NCBI RefSeq assembly: GCF_000972845.2
Contig: NC_040018.1
Location: forward strand, 15,535,157 to 15,599,156
Direction of reading: 5' to 3'
DNA: 64,000 nucleotides
Origin: Larimichthys crocea
Taxonomy: Eukaryota; Chordata; Actinopteri; Sciaenidae
Shown here: positions 39,267-51,980 of the stretch, one piece after another
Layout: each line of letters opens with the position of its first letter
Position numbering within the stretch: position 1 is the stretch's first letter
Notes under the pieces: model-generated
The model's input: only the letters and a program-made list of their open reading frames with translations
Database searches by the model: none
What the model was told of the DNA's origin: nothing
Made by a program: the position numbers and the translations under genes

Positions 39267-41834
39267 ATATGTATGTAAGCATGTGTGTGAAGCAGATGGG
39301 AGGAAAGAAAGAAATTAGAGAGGGGTAAAAGGAGAGTAGCGACAGAAAGTCTGCAAGAGCATGTGTGTGTGTGTCTGTGTGTGTGTGTGTTAGACTGAGG
39401 GGGCTGTGAGGGGTTAGGGGGAGGCAGAAGGGAGAGGAGAGGGGGAGTAGTGTGGTTAGGCATCCAGAGTCAGTGAACATTTTTCTGGCAGGCCCTCTCT
39501 ATGCTCCTGGCTGCTTGCCCGTCTCTGAAGCAAACTTAAACAAACTCCTGTTGCAGCCATCTGCTGGGCCCGCGGGATAAATCACAGCACTACTCCGCTC
39601 TGTACTGCTCAGCCGCACCACTATCAGGTTACTGTGTTAGTGGCCTCACACACACACACACACGCACACACACACACACACACATACTTAGGCATGCAGG
39701 CACACATTACAGTCTCCCTCTCATCCACACATACACCGAGCTACGCGTCAGCCTGGAGCCAGGGCCTGCCATGGGGCTCGCACCACCAAGAGAGGCCAGC
39801 AACATGTGGCCCCGCTAATACCACAGGGAGAGATGAAGGGGGGTGGGGGGTGAAAAGGGGAAAAGAGGGGAAAAGGAGGGGGTGTGGAGAAAGAAAGAGG
39901 AGGACTGAGGTGATGAGGGGACGGGAGAAAGAAGGATAGAGATGGACAGAAGACAGAGCTGAGAGAAGAATGAACCTATGACACCTAACTCGAGCCAAGT
40001 GCTATTTTTATAGCCCCCTGTAGAAGAGGAGAACATAAAAACCATCTCAAACCCCTCTTCCTCTGCAGGCTTTCATAACAACCGAAGCGTTTTATAACAG
40101 GGGCTCTCTTTGAGGAGGAAACACTGGATTTTAACATCTCAGTCTTCTCTCTGAAATTTTAATGGTAAAACACTTTCTGACCTAAAACCATTGTTGCCAA
40201 TAAATCTTGTTACAACACCACGTTATTGTCATATTCGGTCAGTGAGTTTGCCACCAAGACGCTTGGAGATCATTTGCGACAGGTTAAATCTACTCAAGTG
40301 GCTTACCGCTCTGGCTACTTCACTGTGGCCTGGAGGCTGTGCTCTGCACATCAACCATGACTAGCACATTGGTCCACATTGCACACAACTCTTGGCCATG
40401 TGGGAAATGCCACTGACCAAGTTGGCAGGTCATATGTTAGCACACTGCTAGCCTCATAGCCTTGGATCAGGTGAGGTATGCTTTCAGTAAGTCGTAGACA
40501 TAACCAGCAGTGGTAAACAGCCACATGAAATCTATATTAATAACATTTCAACAGAGCAAATAGCACACTTGAAAGGGATAGCAGGCAAAAAGTAACAAAT
40601 AAATAATGACAGGCCTTCGGGAAGTATCTGTGGTATCTATCTGTCACACAGATGGAGAAACTGTATCGGTTTATTTCTGACTCATAGGATGGTCATGTCA
40701 GTGTGGGAGACTCTCACCCATGGAAACTATTCACAAAGTCCCTGTAACTCCTGACTATGTCTGTGTGTTTGTGTGTGCTCATGCATGTGTGTTCATGTCA
40801 GTGTCCACTTATGGTTTGAGAGCATCGCTGTTGAAGTCTAAACCACCTGGCTAACATTTAGGTCACTCTGACTCTAACATTTTTGTGTTTGCTGTGGATT
40901 ACTAACTGCTCTGGGAAACTGGATCAAAACCCAAAACTAAGGGTCAAATGTTAACCTCCAGTATGCCATTTATACAGAGTAGACACATGGAGACAACTGT
41001 GGCCAGCTTACTGGCACAAAGTATTTGAGCATTGTGTGGTAACTTCATCCTGTAAAGTCTACTTTCAGCACACAGTGTAGACACCACATACTACTAAATG
41101 TGTCAGGGCTACTGTATAGCCTGTGAACTGTATTGTTCCAGAGGCATCATGGGAGGCTCAGTCCAAAACTCCTTCTCTGTCGCCTTCTTCCCAGCTGTCC
41201 CAAAGTTGGCAGGACAAGCTGAGTATGCGGGAGACCAGGTGGCTGTACGGCATGTGTAGGGGTCACGGGCAGGACTTGGGGATGCTGACAGGGAGGAGGG
41301 AGTAATTCAAGGAGGGAATGCCTTCTTCAGCCAAAATAAGCTCTCTGAAGATCACCAGCAATGCTAATCATTATGTGTCCTCTGGTTGGCTGACAGAAAG
41401 AGGGTGAAGTTATCTAGCGGCTGGTTGGTTGGAGGCAGTGGTTGTTTGTGTGCTGTGTGAGTGGGGCAAGAGGGTGTGTAGTATATTTAGTTCACTACAG
41501 GGGGCTATTTTGGCTTTCCGGTTGTCTTGACAGCAGGGTGAGAGCAAGTCTTCCTCTCTCTTCACCCCGTTAGAAGTACCAGCAGATCAAGAGGAAGATG
41601 CATGTGTAAAACAAAGTGGGAAATGAAGAGGAAGAGCCCAAGAACGAAGAATCACATTCACACAGACCTTCAACTTCACTTGGGAGGTCTAAAAGAGCAA
41701 GACTAATGAGTAGCGCTTAATAGCAATGAATAATTCAGCGGAGAGCATAAGTTACATGTTAAATGTCTGGCAAGGAAATAGGTTGCTATTAGCTACTGTG
41801 CTGCCACACACTCCAGCTGTGTCCAGGTGCAGAA

Positions 41835-41835
<1 letters not shown>

Positions 41836-41875
<40 letters not shown>

Positions 41876-41921
41876 TACACACCTACACACACACATACAC
41901 ATACACACACGCACACACACA
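41836..41921. repeat. (CA)n microsatellite, interrupted
   Basis: CA run with GC, TA and CT interruptions in its right half. Confidence 0.94.
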
Positions 41922-44900
41922 GCTGTGGCACAATCCAGCTGCATTTGCCAGCACGAGAGCAAACACCTGCCAGTGCTCCCAACCACCTGGCAGACACACG
42001 TGCACAAAAATACACATTCACACATGCTTGCAGCTGTTCTGTATGTAAATGATGATCAAAGATTACGTAGTTTAAGTGTGTATGTCGAATGTATGCATTT
42101 CTACATGACTGTGGTGATATGTCCAGAGGGCAGCTGCCAGAGAGAGCTGAGCTATAGTTACATTACACTCTGTCCTCTATAATTACCACAGTCAAACTCC
42201 AGGACAGTGCAGCAGAGCAGCCTTTACACTACAGAATCTGCTTCTTCTGCATTGGCTTCTTGCCACACCATGCCAGACTCCAGTGTGGCAACACAGAGGA
42301 ATTTATTACAAAGCAGATGTAGTATAGAAAATGTCTATGATAAACCTCAGGGTGTTAGCATGTGGACTGACCTAAAAATGCCTAGCTGTTAACAAAAAAG
42401 GACATGACAGTCTGGGAGAGTTTTTTGTTGTTGTTGTTGTTAAAAAAGGGTTGTTACACATACACACAAAGAATTTTCTGCAGACTAACACAGGCATAAT
42501 TTCCCCTAATGTCCACGCAAAACTCATTTTGCACAAAAGTTACAACAAAAACACCAAAAGTTCTCTTGTGAAATACAAAAATTCAGATTTCTCTGGAGAC
42601 TTTTACAGTATCAATACTGATAATGTCAGTTCTTCTGATGCGCATATTAGTGGCAATTTTTAAATCAACATTTCATGGAAAACATATTTTAAAAACTTGA
42701 TTTCTGTGTTTGGATGAGTGAATTCTCTGGATATAATAATAACCGACAAAGTCTGTGTATAGAAGAAAACACAAATTCTAGCTTAAAAATATCTCCTAAA
42801 CCTGAGGTAGTGAGTGAAATTATTACATTCATGTTGTCACCAGGACACTCCTTCACTGCGCAGGTACTTGTTTACTGTATATGAGTCTGGTCCTACACTC
42901 TAATTGTCTTTGGCTGTAAAATGAAGTGACAAAGGGTAAATGTGAGTGAGAAATGTGTAGAAGCAGTGATTTAGGCAACACTATACCAGTGTGGGCCCAG
43001 ATTTCACAAGAATTAAGCAAGAATGGAGAGAAGCGGATCAATAAAAACTGTATGACAGGGAAGACAATGGCCCCAGCCTGGCCCATCACATGCACACTTT
43101 TTGGTGCCAAATGGGCACCCGTGAAAATAGCTCACAATAGGGTCCATGGTTTCAGGGTTTAGTGGGACACTGCCCTCTCTGTCAACCTGTCCACTCAAGT
43201 GGATTGACCAGGCACATCTAACAATATGTAATACAAGATATTTCTTTCACTGACACTAAAGAGACATTATTCTAATTTTTTATGTATGTTCCATATTTGT
43301 CTGAATGATAGAATTAGGTCTGTGACATCCACAGCTAAAGACAGACACCTGTAATCATTTACCCCTACCATCCATTAGCCTATTACAACATCAACTGATG
43401 GAAGTTTTTTTTCTTGTCCTCCCATAAGCCTAGTTAAAGCACATTACTCTTCTATCTATCTACAATATTGAAATTAAGAGGAGAATTTCAGCCAAAGTGC
43501 CAGTTTTTTAGATGATGTTATTAATTATTTCATATTATGATATGATGCCATGGTCAACGCACACCCCTATGAGCCAGAGGTCACAGGTGGGAATGCTAGA
43601 AAGTGAGGTAAAGGCTCTGGCAGCTGCTTTAAGACCCCCACACAGCTTCACAGGTGTTTTCAGTTATTCTTGGCTGATTCAATATCTTCTCAGGTTAGAG
43701 CTAGGTGAAGGTATGTTGGGAGGTTGCTGAGGGCACTAATCTCCCTTTACTAATAGAGATCACAAATGTGTAAGTTGCCAGGCCCTGACAGGTACAACAA
43801 AACTGACAAGAGAGTCGTGGAGATGTCGGACAGGTGCAGTTTCATGCCTACATTCCTGAGACAAGGTCTAATCAGCAGAAATAAGTGAAAGCACCTGGGT
43901 GGGAGGACCAGGGGTGTGTAATAGTTTAATCCTCTGGTGTCGTCCAGTCACCAAAAAGGTCTTGAGAGTCACTGAATGAAAACTGAGAGAAACAACCAAT
44001 GCAAACAAGTACAAGAGAACGAGAGAGATCAAGTTTATGTATCCATCTCTCCCGGACAATTCAGTACGTATTAAGTAGCAATTCAATACAAAAAAAAATC
44101 ACACAGACAAAATTGTAACATTTCAATAAAGACACACATTCAAACTGACTTCCTAATTCTTCCGAGTGAGACTCACGGGTGCCAACACAGAGGGACAAAA
44201 ACGCTACATCTTCCAGCAAGGCGGCCAATGAAAAAGACGAAGGTGCACATTCCTTTTTATTTCAAGCGTTCAAGCAAATCAAGTGCATCAAGTGATCAGT
44301 ATAATAACCTTAAATCTGTGGTGAAGGCTGATTTATATATTTCTTTTGTGTATGGTCAATCCACAAGCTGTTTTTTTAAAACTGCGTAGATCACAAGGGC
44401 AGACAATATGCCCAAATAATACTGATGTCAAAAAGCTAAACAGGTGTGCCAGAATCGTGGCTCCTCCAACATATGACCTTTGCTCTGACCCTGTTCCTGA
44501 GTGCTGAGCCTGCATCGATATCGCCTCTCTGCTTGGCTTCGCAGGGTTAAAAGGTCAGTATGCCTTAGCTTGGAAGGTCTGCAGATAGGCAAACCTTAAA
44601 ATCTCTGACTTCCTTCTCACCCCCCTGCTTCTTTTGCTCAAAGAAACAAACCTAAAAAGAGCAGTGCCACACGCTTATTCTTTCACAGTTTAGTGAGCTA
44701 CCACACTGTCATTCACTTTTTGCACTCAATGACATTCTATTCTGTACCAACACAGATGTGAGGAAAGCTTTGACAGTGCTTGATTTAATCACTCTCTCCT
44801 TCCCTCTTTGGCCCTGTACTGCTTCCTGTCGGCAATCGTCCGCCAGGGAATTTTAAGATTAACATGTCTGTTATGATTTTGTTTGGCATATGTTTATACA

Positions 44901-45554
44901 TTTGGACTGCCAACCTATGAACACAACCAACAGGAGAAAACCAATGTCTTTTGGGTTAAATTACAATAAAAGTTCATCTCCTGGAGTTTCCCTATTACAT
45001 TATAATTTACAAAACAAATTCTCACCCACCAGTGTTTTCAGTCTCGTCTAGACCACTGCTCTCTGTCTGCCTCTTTTCATTTCCTGCATTAAAATCAACC
45101 AAAATCAAAATGCAGATTCCAGCCATGTGAAAAAGGAAAACACACGAACTTCTCTGAGTGTCAAGACCCTAATTAATACCTAGCTAGCTATTGGTGGTAG
45201 CTAACCAAGTTACCACCAAGTTACCACCACTGAGTGTTTGCTACCATTGTAATTAGTGTTTTATAAAAACTATTAATTTCATTTAAAATTTAGTTGACTA
45301 AAACTCTGAATGATTCAAGTCTAAATGTCTACAAACTGAAGGTGTGTCAAACACATATCAAAAGATAGCTAACCGACTGAGCTAACTAAGTAAATTTACA
45401 GATATTTACGCAATTAATGCCAACAGAAAATGTCCACAAAAAAGCTAAGGTTGGAGGTTGGATTACTCACCATATTTACAGTAATTCAGCCTTTTCTCTC
45501 TCTTTTTTCTGCAGCTGGTTGTTTTTTTCTTTTTGTTTTTTTTTAATGAATAGA

Positions 45555-46038
45555 CCTTTTTCACAGTAGCTGTTTTTTACCTGAATTAGTAGGGTTAACA
45601 CAGGTGTTTCCAGTAATACTAATTAAGGTTTTGTTCCATTTAGTGCAGCAGAGTCTTTCCAGTGAACCGACATGCAGGACAGCAGCACCCTGACTCTGTA
45701 TGACCCGAATGGAATGGAACCTTAATTAGTATCATTGGTAACACCTGTGTTTACCACTGACAGTACAGAGGATGGACAGTGCATGCATGACGTCACCCAT
45801 AGGTTTCTGAAGAGCTGTTTTGAAGCTTGAAATCTGGAAATGTGGTGTGGGTGCATCCATTTTAGTACTCCTGCCTCTTCTGCCTTTTTCGCTAATCTAA
45901 AAATGTATGTGTTCTGTAGCCAGCCTCAAGTGGCTGTTTTTGGCACTGCCACATGGCACGCTTCACTTCACAGCCATGGAAGTTGCTGCTTGGTGTTAAC
46001 CCTACTATTTTATGTCAAAATGGCTACTGTGAAAAAGG
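45555..46038. mobile_element. MITE-like element with nested inverted repeats
   Basis: Outer arms of about 47 bp at 45555-45601 and 45993-46038 are inverted copies. Both begin CCTTTTTCACAGTAGC when read inward and end in GGGTTAACAC. A second inverted pair lies at 45593-45641 and 45707-45755, sharing ACTAATTAAGGTT and ACACAGGTGTT. The total length is 484 bp with no transposase frame. The flanks show no clear target-site duplication. Similar non-autonomous elements are common in fish genomes (recollection, not a search). Confidence 0.78.
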
Positions 46039-47776
46039 AAGGACATGCGGTTAATAAAAGTATATTTCTGGTAAATCCAGAGCAAATCAGGCTGATTTTT
46101 TTCTGCTGTTGCTTGAAATATAAAATAATTTAATTAATAGTTTTATTTCAACCATCTAATTACACATATGCATATTAATTATACCTTTGCCCACATCAAC
46201 ATATTATTTGGATATGATGCCACCCTGTCCCAGTGGCCAACTGTGGTACTGCAACAAAAACCAAGAAGACTGTAAAACTGTTGACAGAAACCTTTTACTG
46301 CAAACAACATAAGTTATTATAAGTTATATCTTATGATTTTCTTCTGATTTATTTATTTTTTAATAACCGCAATGGATTTATATTTACAAAAATTCCCAGA
46401 GAGCACAGAAAAGTTATTTTTATGTGTGACACCATCGCAATTTAAGTTGGAAGTTGGGAGTGGTACAAACACTAATATAAAGCAAACCAGGAACTGAGAA
46501 AGCCTTTCGACTTATTGCTGGTCGAGTAATTTTTAGACAAATGAAACCATTCCCAAGCCTATCTAAGCTGTTTTTATATGCTTACCATTACTTCAAGGTG
46601 CAGGAAAACTGATGTGCAGTAAGCAGCACAACACAGAAGCTGTGAGAAAGATAACTTTTTGGCATATGTGCTGTGTGAGCAACTTTCATTTGAATGAACT
46701 GCCTAGAGTCATGGATGTATTAAGAGAACTCAATATAGGACTCCAAGATGGTGTCTATAATGAGCATGCATGGGCGCTGTATGCCAGAAGAGAAAGGGGA
46801 AAGGGGGGCAGGTAGATCAAAGAATTCCCTTCCAATAATATCTATTCCAAGATGTTGAAGGCTGTGACATGGACAGCTTCAACACCACCTTTGACATTAG
46901 AAAGAGTATGAGGGAGAGGACCTGCAAACATGCCGTGCACGGGTGTCACTCTCGTCTAGTACTGGAGGAGGCTTGTTTATAGGTAAAAGGGAAGACATGG
47001 AATAAAACACTGGAACTCCATCTCATCTGCTCTATACGGGATCAGATCTCTCCATTCAGATATGAACAAGAATGCAACACTGAAGGATCCTAGCGGGAAA
47101 AGGGTGATTAAAGCTTTGAGCGCTAAATCAAAACCCACCTCCAGCAGCTTTGAAATTAAGCCCCTCAAATACCAAAGGATTCCCTGTGAAACGCAAGGCT
47201 ATCTGTCAGACTGCACTGCTGGGAGAAGAGAGAAGCACAGCTGCAGGAACTTTACAGGATACAAGCTATATGAATGGTTTTGACTAAACACACTCATAGA
47301 CATAGGCACGCATAAAAAACAGCTCTCACCATATGTTCATCAACTCACATGCTTCGAATAAACACAATTTTAATAGAATCCCCTTTTGGGTTAAAACAGG
47401 CTCTGAGGCCAACATGCTGTAATATTTCCATTTATGATGAATTGATGAAAATAGGTCTTCTGTTTTCCTCTGGCTGCAATTTAAATCCCATTAACCCCCT
47501 CACCTTCTCTCAGCCTTCCACTGCTCTTTTCTCTTCTTCTTCCAATAATTCACTTGGGATAATCTTTCTCTCGTATTTCAACCACACATCTAGATTTGAT
47601 GTGTAATTTTGCCCTCAATCCTTCTTTCACCACGCTATTAATCTTCCTTGGCGACACTGTCAAGACGCCGGCATGTTTTTCCTGTGACAGCAAATACCTC
47701 CTTTACAGGATATGGGCCATGCAGCGAGAACATAGTTGATCTTTTAAGAGGCCAAATACACATGAACACACAATAT

Positions 47777-47777
<1 letters not shown>

Positions 47778-47816
<39 letters not shown>

Positions 47817-47827
47817 TCACACTCACA

Positions 47828-47894
<67 letters not shown>
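47778..47894. repeat. Compound (CT)n(CACACT)n(CA)n repeat
   Basis: CT block, then four ACTCAC-type hexamers, then a CA block with one AA interruption. Confidence 0.95.
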
Positions 47895-49552
47895 AGTGAC
47901 TGAATGATTGAACTCAGCCACATAAAGTCAGGTCAACAATAATCATCCACTCGAAACAGTTACTCAGCAGACCACCATACAAAGGTAAACATCCATGTGT
48001 GGATACAGACACACACACCGTATACACATGAGTGTGTGTATGAGTGTGTAAGTCAGGCTCAATATATTTGTATATTATGCATCTCTCTATTTATGTACAA
48101 TTATGTGGTGTTTATCTTTGCATGGTTTGACTACTGATTGATTTATTTGCTTTTTAGTCCCTTATGTCCTTGTACAAGCAGAAGACACAGTGTTCCCTAT
48201 GGAGAGGCTGTGTGTTTATTTATAAGCATCAGTTATACACATCTATCAGATTCATGCAATCAGTCCCAATCCTTATAATAACACAGTTATGCAGAGCTGG
48301 TATCCAATCAGTGGAAGAATCATGTAACAGTGATATCATGTGCTTGCTTAGGACATAAGCACTGGGGCATCATTTCTTCTCTTTTCTCTGTATCCGCATT
48401 TGTCACTTTTTTACATGAGAGTGACAAATATTAATTTTTGATTATCTATAATACATTTTTCTCGGAAATACATGAATGCAGGCACAATCCCAATACTCAG
48501 AAGTGTTAAGTTATGTTCTGCCTTTTACGCACTTTGCAGCCTGTCCTATTTGTGTCTGATTTAAAAAGTTAGCTGATGATTACACAATTAGTTTCGGAGA
48601 ATGCCTTCTTGGCACATTTTGTCAGTGAAAGCGAGCTCATGATGCACAGATGAGACGTGGAATTTGTGTTACATCAGCAAGCATCTGCTGTTAACTTCTA
48701 GGAAAATCATTACCTAGATCACAGTCACCTAGAACATACAGGTTAATTAAAGACTTCTTCCTCCACACAGCCACCTTTTATTATACTATAACTTGACTGT
48801 ATTAATTGCTGCAATCATTTATCCTAGTAAAAGAAAGAATAATGTGCTGAAAAGACAAAATCTGGAAGCTACTCTCCTTTTTGCAAATCCATGAAGGAAA
48901 GAGGCAGACTTCACTGTTTAGACACATGGTGACACACACATATCTTGTATCGTGCAGACATTGGGCAGAAAGGGCTAACTAAATAAACATGGCCCTCATA
49001 GTATTGTTCAAAGGCACTTCAGAAGAGAAAATGCATTATGGCAGCCTTCTAAGTATGGCATCCCGCTGCAGAAATATGATTAAAACAACACAACTATGAC
49101 CATACAACATCTGTTTTACCGAGAGTGCAAGTGAAAGATCTGCTGACCAGCAGCCCCTCCCCAGACACCAGCTGGTGGTCTATACTTACACCTGTCAAAG
49201 GTCAGGTCCAACATACTAATTAAACACATGGTAGCAGAAGAGAGAACATGAGAACTACCCATCACTTAGGTTTGTGTGTGTGTGTGCGTTACATTTAACA
49301 GCTACTAGAGTGTCCTGTGGCTAAATCTCATTTCAGGGGTTAGTTCATATCTTAGGGAAAACAGACAGCAGAGCATCAAGCACCCTTTTACACTTGACAG
49401 GATTCACGCATTCATACAGGCACTATAATGCTGACACCACAGTGAGTGAGTGATCTCAGTCTAGCCCTGATCAAAGTTTTAAATTTGTCCATGTAGATTA
49501 TTACATTAAACATGAAGTAATTACTGTAATGGTCCCTGCTCTGTCACTGAAT

Positions 49553-49591
49553 AATAGAATAGAATAGAATAGAATAGAATAGAATAGAATA
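49553..49591. repeat. (AATAG)n pentanucleotide array
   Basis: Nearly eight perfect AATAG units. Confidence 0.96.
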
Positions 49592-51593
49592 CTGTATCTA
49601 AGTTTATCTTTATACATCTCCCTCCACCAGGCGCACACAGTGCTAAAGGGAACCAGATGGGCACTCCCTCCTGACAGCCCAAACCCCAGTGATGACAGAC
49701 CCTCTCAAGCATACAGCGTGACACTAGAGGACAAAGCACCTGTTTTCGCCGCTCCTCCACTTACCCACAGAAACACACACTGGCACCCTCTGCCATGAGG
49801 TCATTGGCTCACTCAGGCCAAAACTGACTGTGCCACCTGCAACGCTCCCTGTCCAAAATAATCGCCCAACACCATGCCTGCCCCAGCACCCCGCTCATAC
49901 CACCCACCCTTTTATGCCCCAACCTCGGCGGGCAGAAAAGTTGATTCCTTATCAGGAGATTACTATAAGCTCATCTGGGACTGGCTCACGTGCGAGTGCT
50001 CAGACAGATATTAAAGACTTAAGACTGGAGATCATAAGAGTAAGAGCAATGTTACTCTCAAACACTTCTGTAAGGGACAGAGAGAAAATTAGATAGACAA
50101 CTGCAGACAGCTGGAGTGAGTGTGCAACATACTGACGTTGCTGAGTGTGAATGGCATCCACAGATGTTCTTCACGTGTCATGGGCGGACAGTCTGTGTCT
50201 GTTTGCATGAGAGAACTGGTCACAGAGCCAACTGGCTGTCTAAATGCTCCTCAGCTCTTCATCAACACATTACCATCTTCATTTGCTCCGCACAGGTTGG
50301 CCATATAGCCCTACAGCCTCCGACTTACATCCTCTGCTATTGATCATCTGGAATCTGGATCAGCTTTTTAACAGCAGGGAAAGGATTTTATGTTTCTTGT
50401 TGAGAGATGAGTTGAAAGAAACTAAACTTTGGAGACACAAAAGCAAGAAAATGGCAAGAAAGTGAATACTGACGGAATGATCTCTCTTCAGAGGAAGTGT
50501 GTAGTTTGTACTGTTCCCTGAGCCATCACATCTGGACCACCTATGCAAGCATCTTCACTCATCAGAATCACTTATTACAACATTAACATGCACTACTTTG
50601 TCATTAATGTGAACAGAAAACAGAAAAATGATAAAATACACCACATAATTGCTGTAATGTGCAAACTCTTTAAACACACATCACTGCCAGATTAGTTAAA
50701 TGTGGGCAGATGTGTGGGGACGGGGGGAGTCACATTGTCCCCTTACTTTTCATTTTAGGGGAGATCAATGTCATGTGTGGCATCATCAGGGATCATTTGA
50801 TCTCATTAATCATGCATGTTATTGCAGAAAGGTATTTAATTGATTGCACCACACATCATGGGAATGCTGTGTGAGCATATGTTTTTCATATAAACAGGTA
50901 GAAAAAGTCAATGTGAGTCATGTTTGTTATTGCAGTCCCCTTCTAGTGCCCTGCCTGTCATCATGGGTATTTCACCCGTAATCTTACCTGGGAACACAAG
51001 GAATCAAACATATGGAAAGAGACAGACAGAACCAATTCACTCTGTTAGTATGACTTTTCTATTTCCATTATACTCCTCTGTCGGGTTTCATTTGCAAATG
51101 ATAAAACATTGAGATTATTATTCCACATATAGAGACTAAAATTTACCACTTTAAATAAATGTAATCTTCAGGGACTGTTAACAGTGATATAGCTGATGTT
51201 TTTGAGGAAATGAGGTCTATACATCAAGTAAAAGAGGCCTACTATACTTTTTGCATTCATGTTACGATTATTGTCATTATGAAAAGAAATACATTATGGA
51301 CATACATTAAACATGCATTAAACTCACTTCCTTGAAAACACAATTTAAGATCGTCACTATGCTCAAATCAAAACAAACTGCTCGGCACCGGGTGAGACAT
51401 ACTCAGTCATGCTTGCTCAAATAAACACACTCTCACACACACATGCACACAGCAAACACAAGGCTGGCCTTGGCCTTCAGATTCCCATAGTTTTTCTCTG
51501 GTGTTTATAGAAGTAAGTTTTGATGAAAGTGTTTGTCTCATCATTGTTCATCCCAGCTGTGTAAGCCCCCCTAACTAAGATTTTCAGGCTCCA

Positions 51594-51594
51594 G

Positions 51595-51629
<35 letters not shown>

Positions 51630-51630
51630 C
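51594..51630. repeat. (CA)n microsatellite
   Basis: CA run with one AA interruption, about 350 bp from the exon 1 donor, in the intron. Confidence 0.93.
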
Positions 51631-51980
51631 ATTACTGTTTGAGAGTTATTCTTCTGCAAAAAAGTAAAATACAGTACTTTAACGCATGATAAGCAGTTTC
51701 AAGAATATACACAATTATTACCCTGATGCATTTCTTTACCACAGCAATTCCACTATGCAAAATGTCAAAATAAGCCCTTTGCCATGTGACTCAGAGGTCG
51801 TATCAGGGCATATACAGTCTGCACTGCACTGTGGGAGTGTAGGTGGGGATTAAAAGCTGACAGGAGACGACAGATCATTTAACGAACCTTATGAATGCAT
51901 TTATTAAATTTAATGAGACTAGGATAAAGTAAGAACATTTTTGGCTGTGTGTCTTATCAGGCAGTTTGCTTTGGTCTTAC

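Larger units (their letters stand above)
37001..51956. other. Intronic sequence without a supported gene (right part)
   Basis: AT-rich. Contains a CA/TA/CA compound repeat (37491-37580), GT and CA runs (39205-39265, 41836-41921, 47778-47894, 51594-51630), a MITE (45555-46038) and an AATAG array (49553-49591). Non-repetitive stretches near 49160-49210 and 50700-50880 hold clustered transcription-factor-like motifs. No exon is supported. Confidence 0.5.
3882..51980 (-). other. Inferred first coding intron (about 48.1 kb)
   Basis: It is bounded by donor GTAAGA at 51980-51975 and by an acceptor CAG at 3884-3882, both on the minus strand. Both boundaries are in phase 0. It is dense in microsatellites and old repeats. 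Its reality depends on the exon at 3740-3881 belonging to the gene at 51981-54488. Additional small or alternative exons inside it cannot be excluded. Confidence 0.55.
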
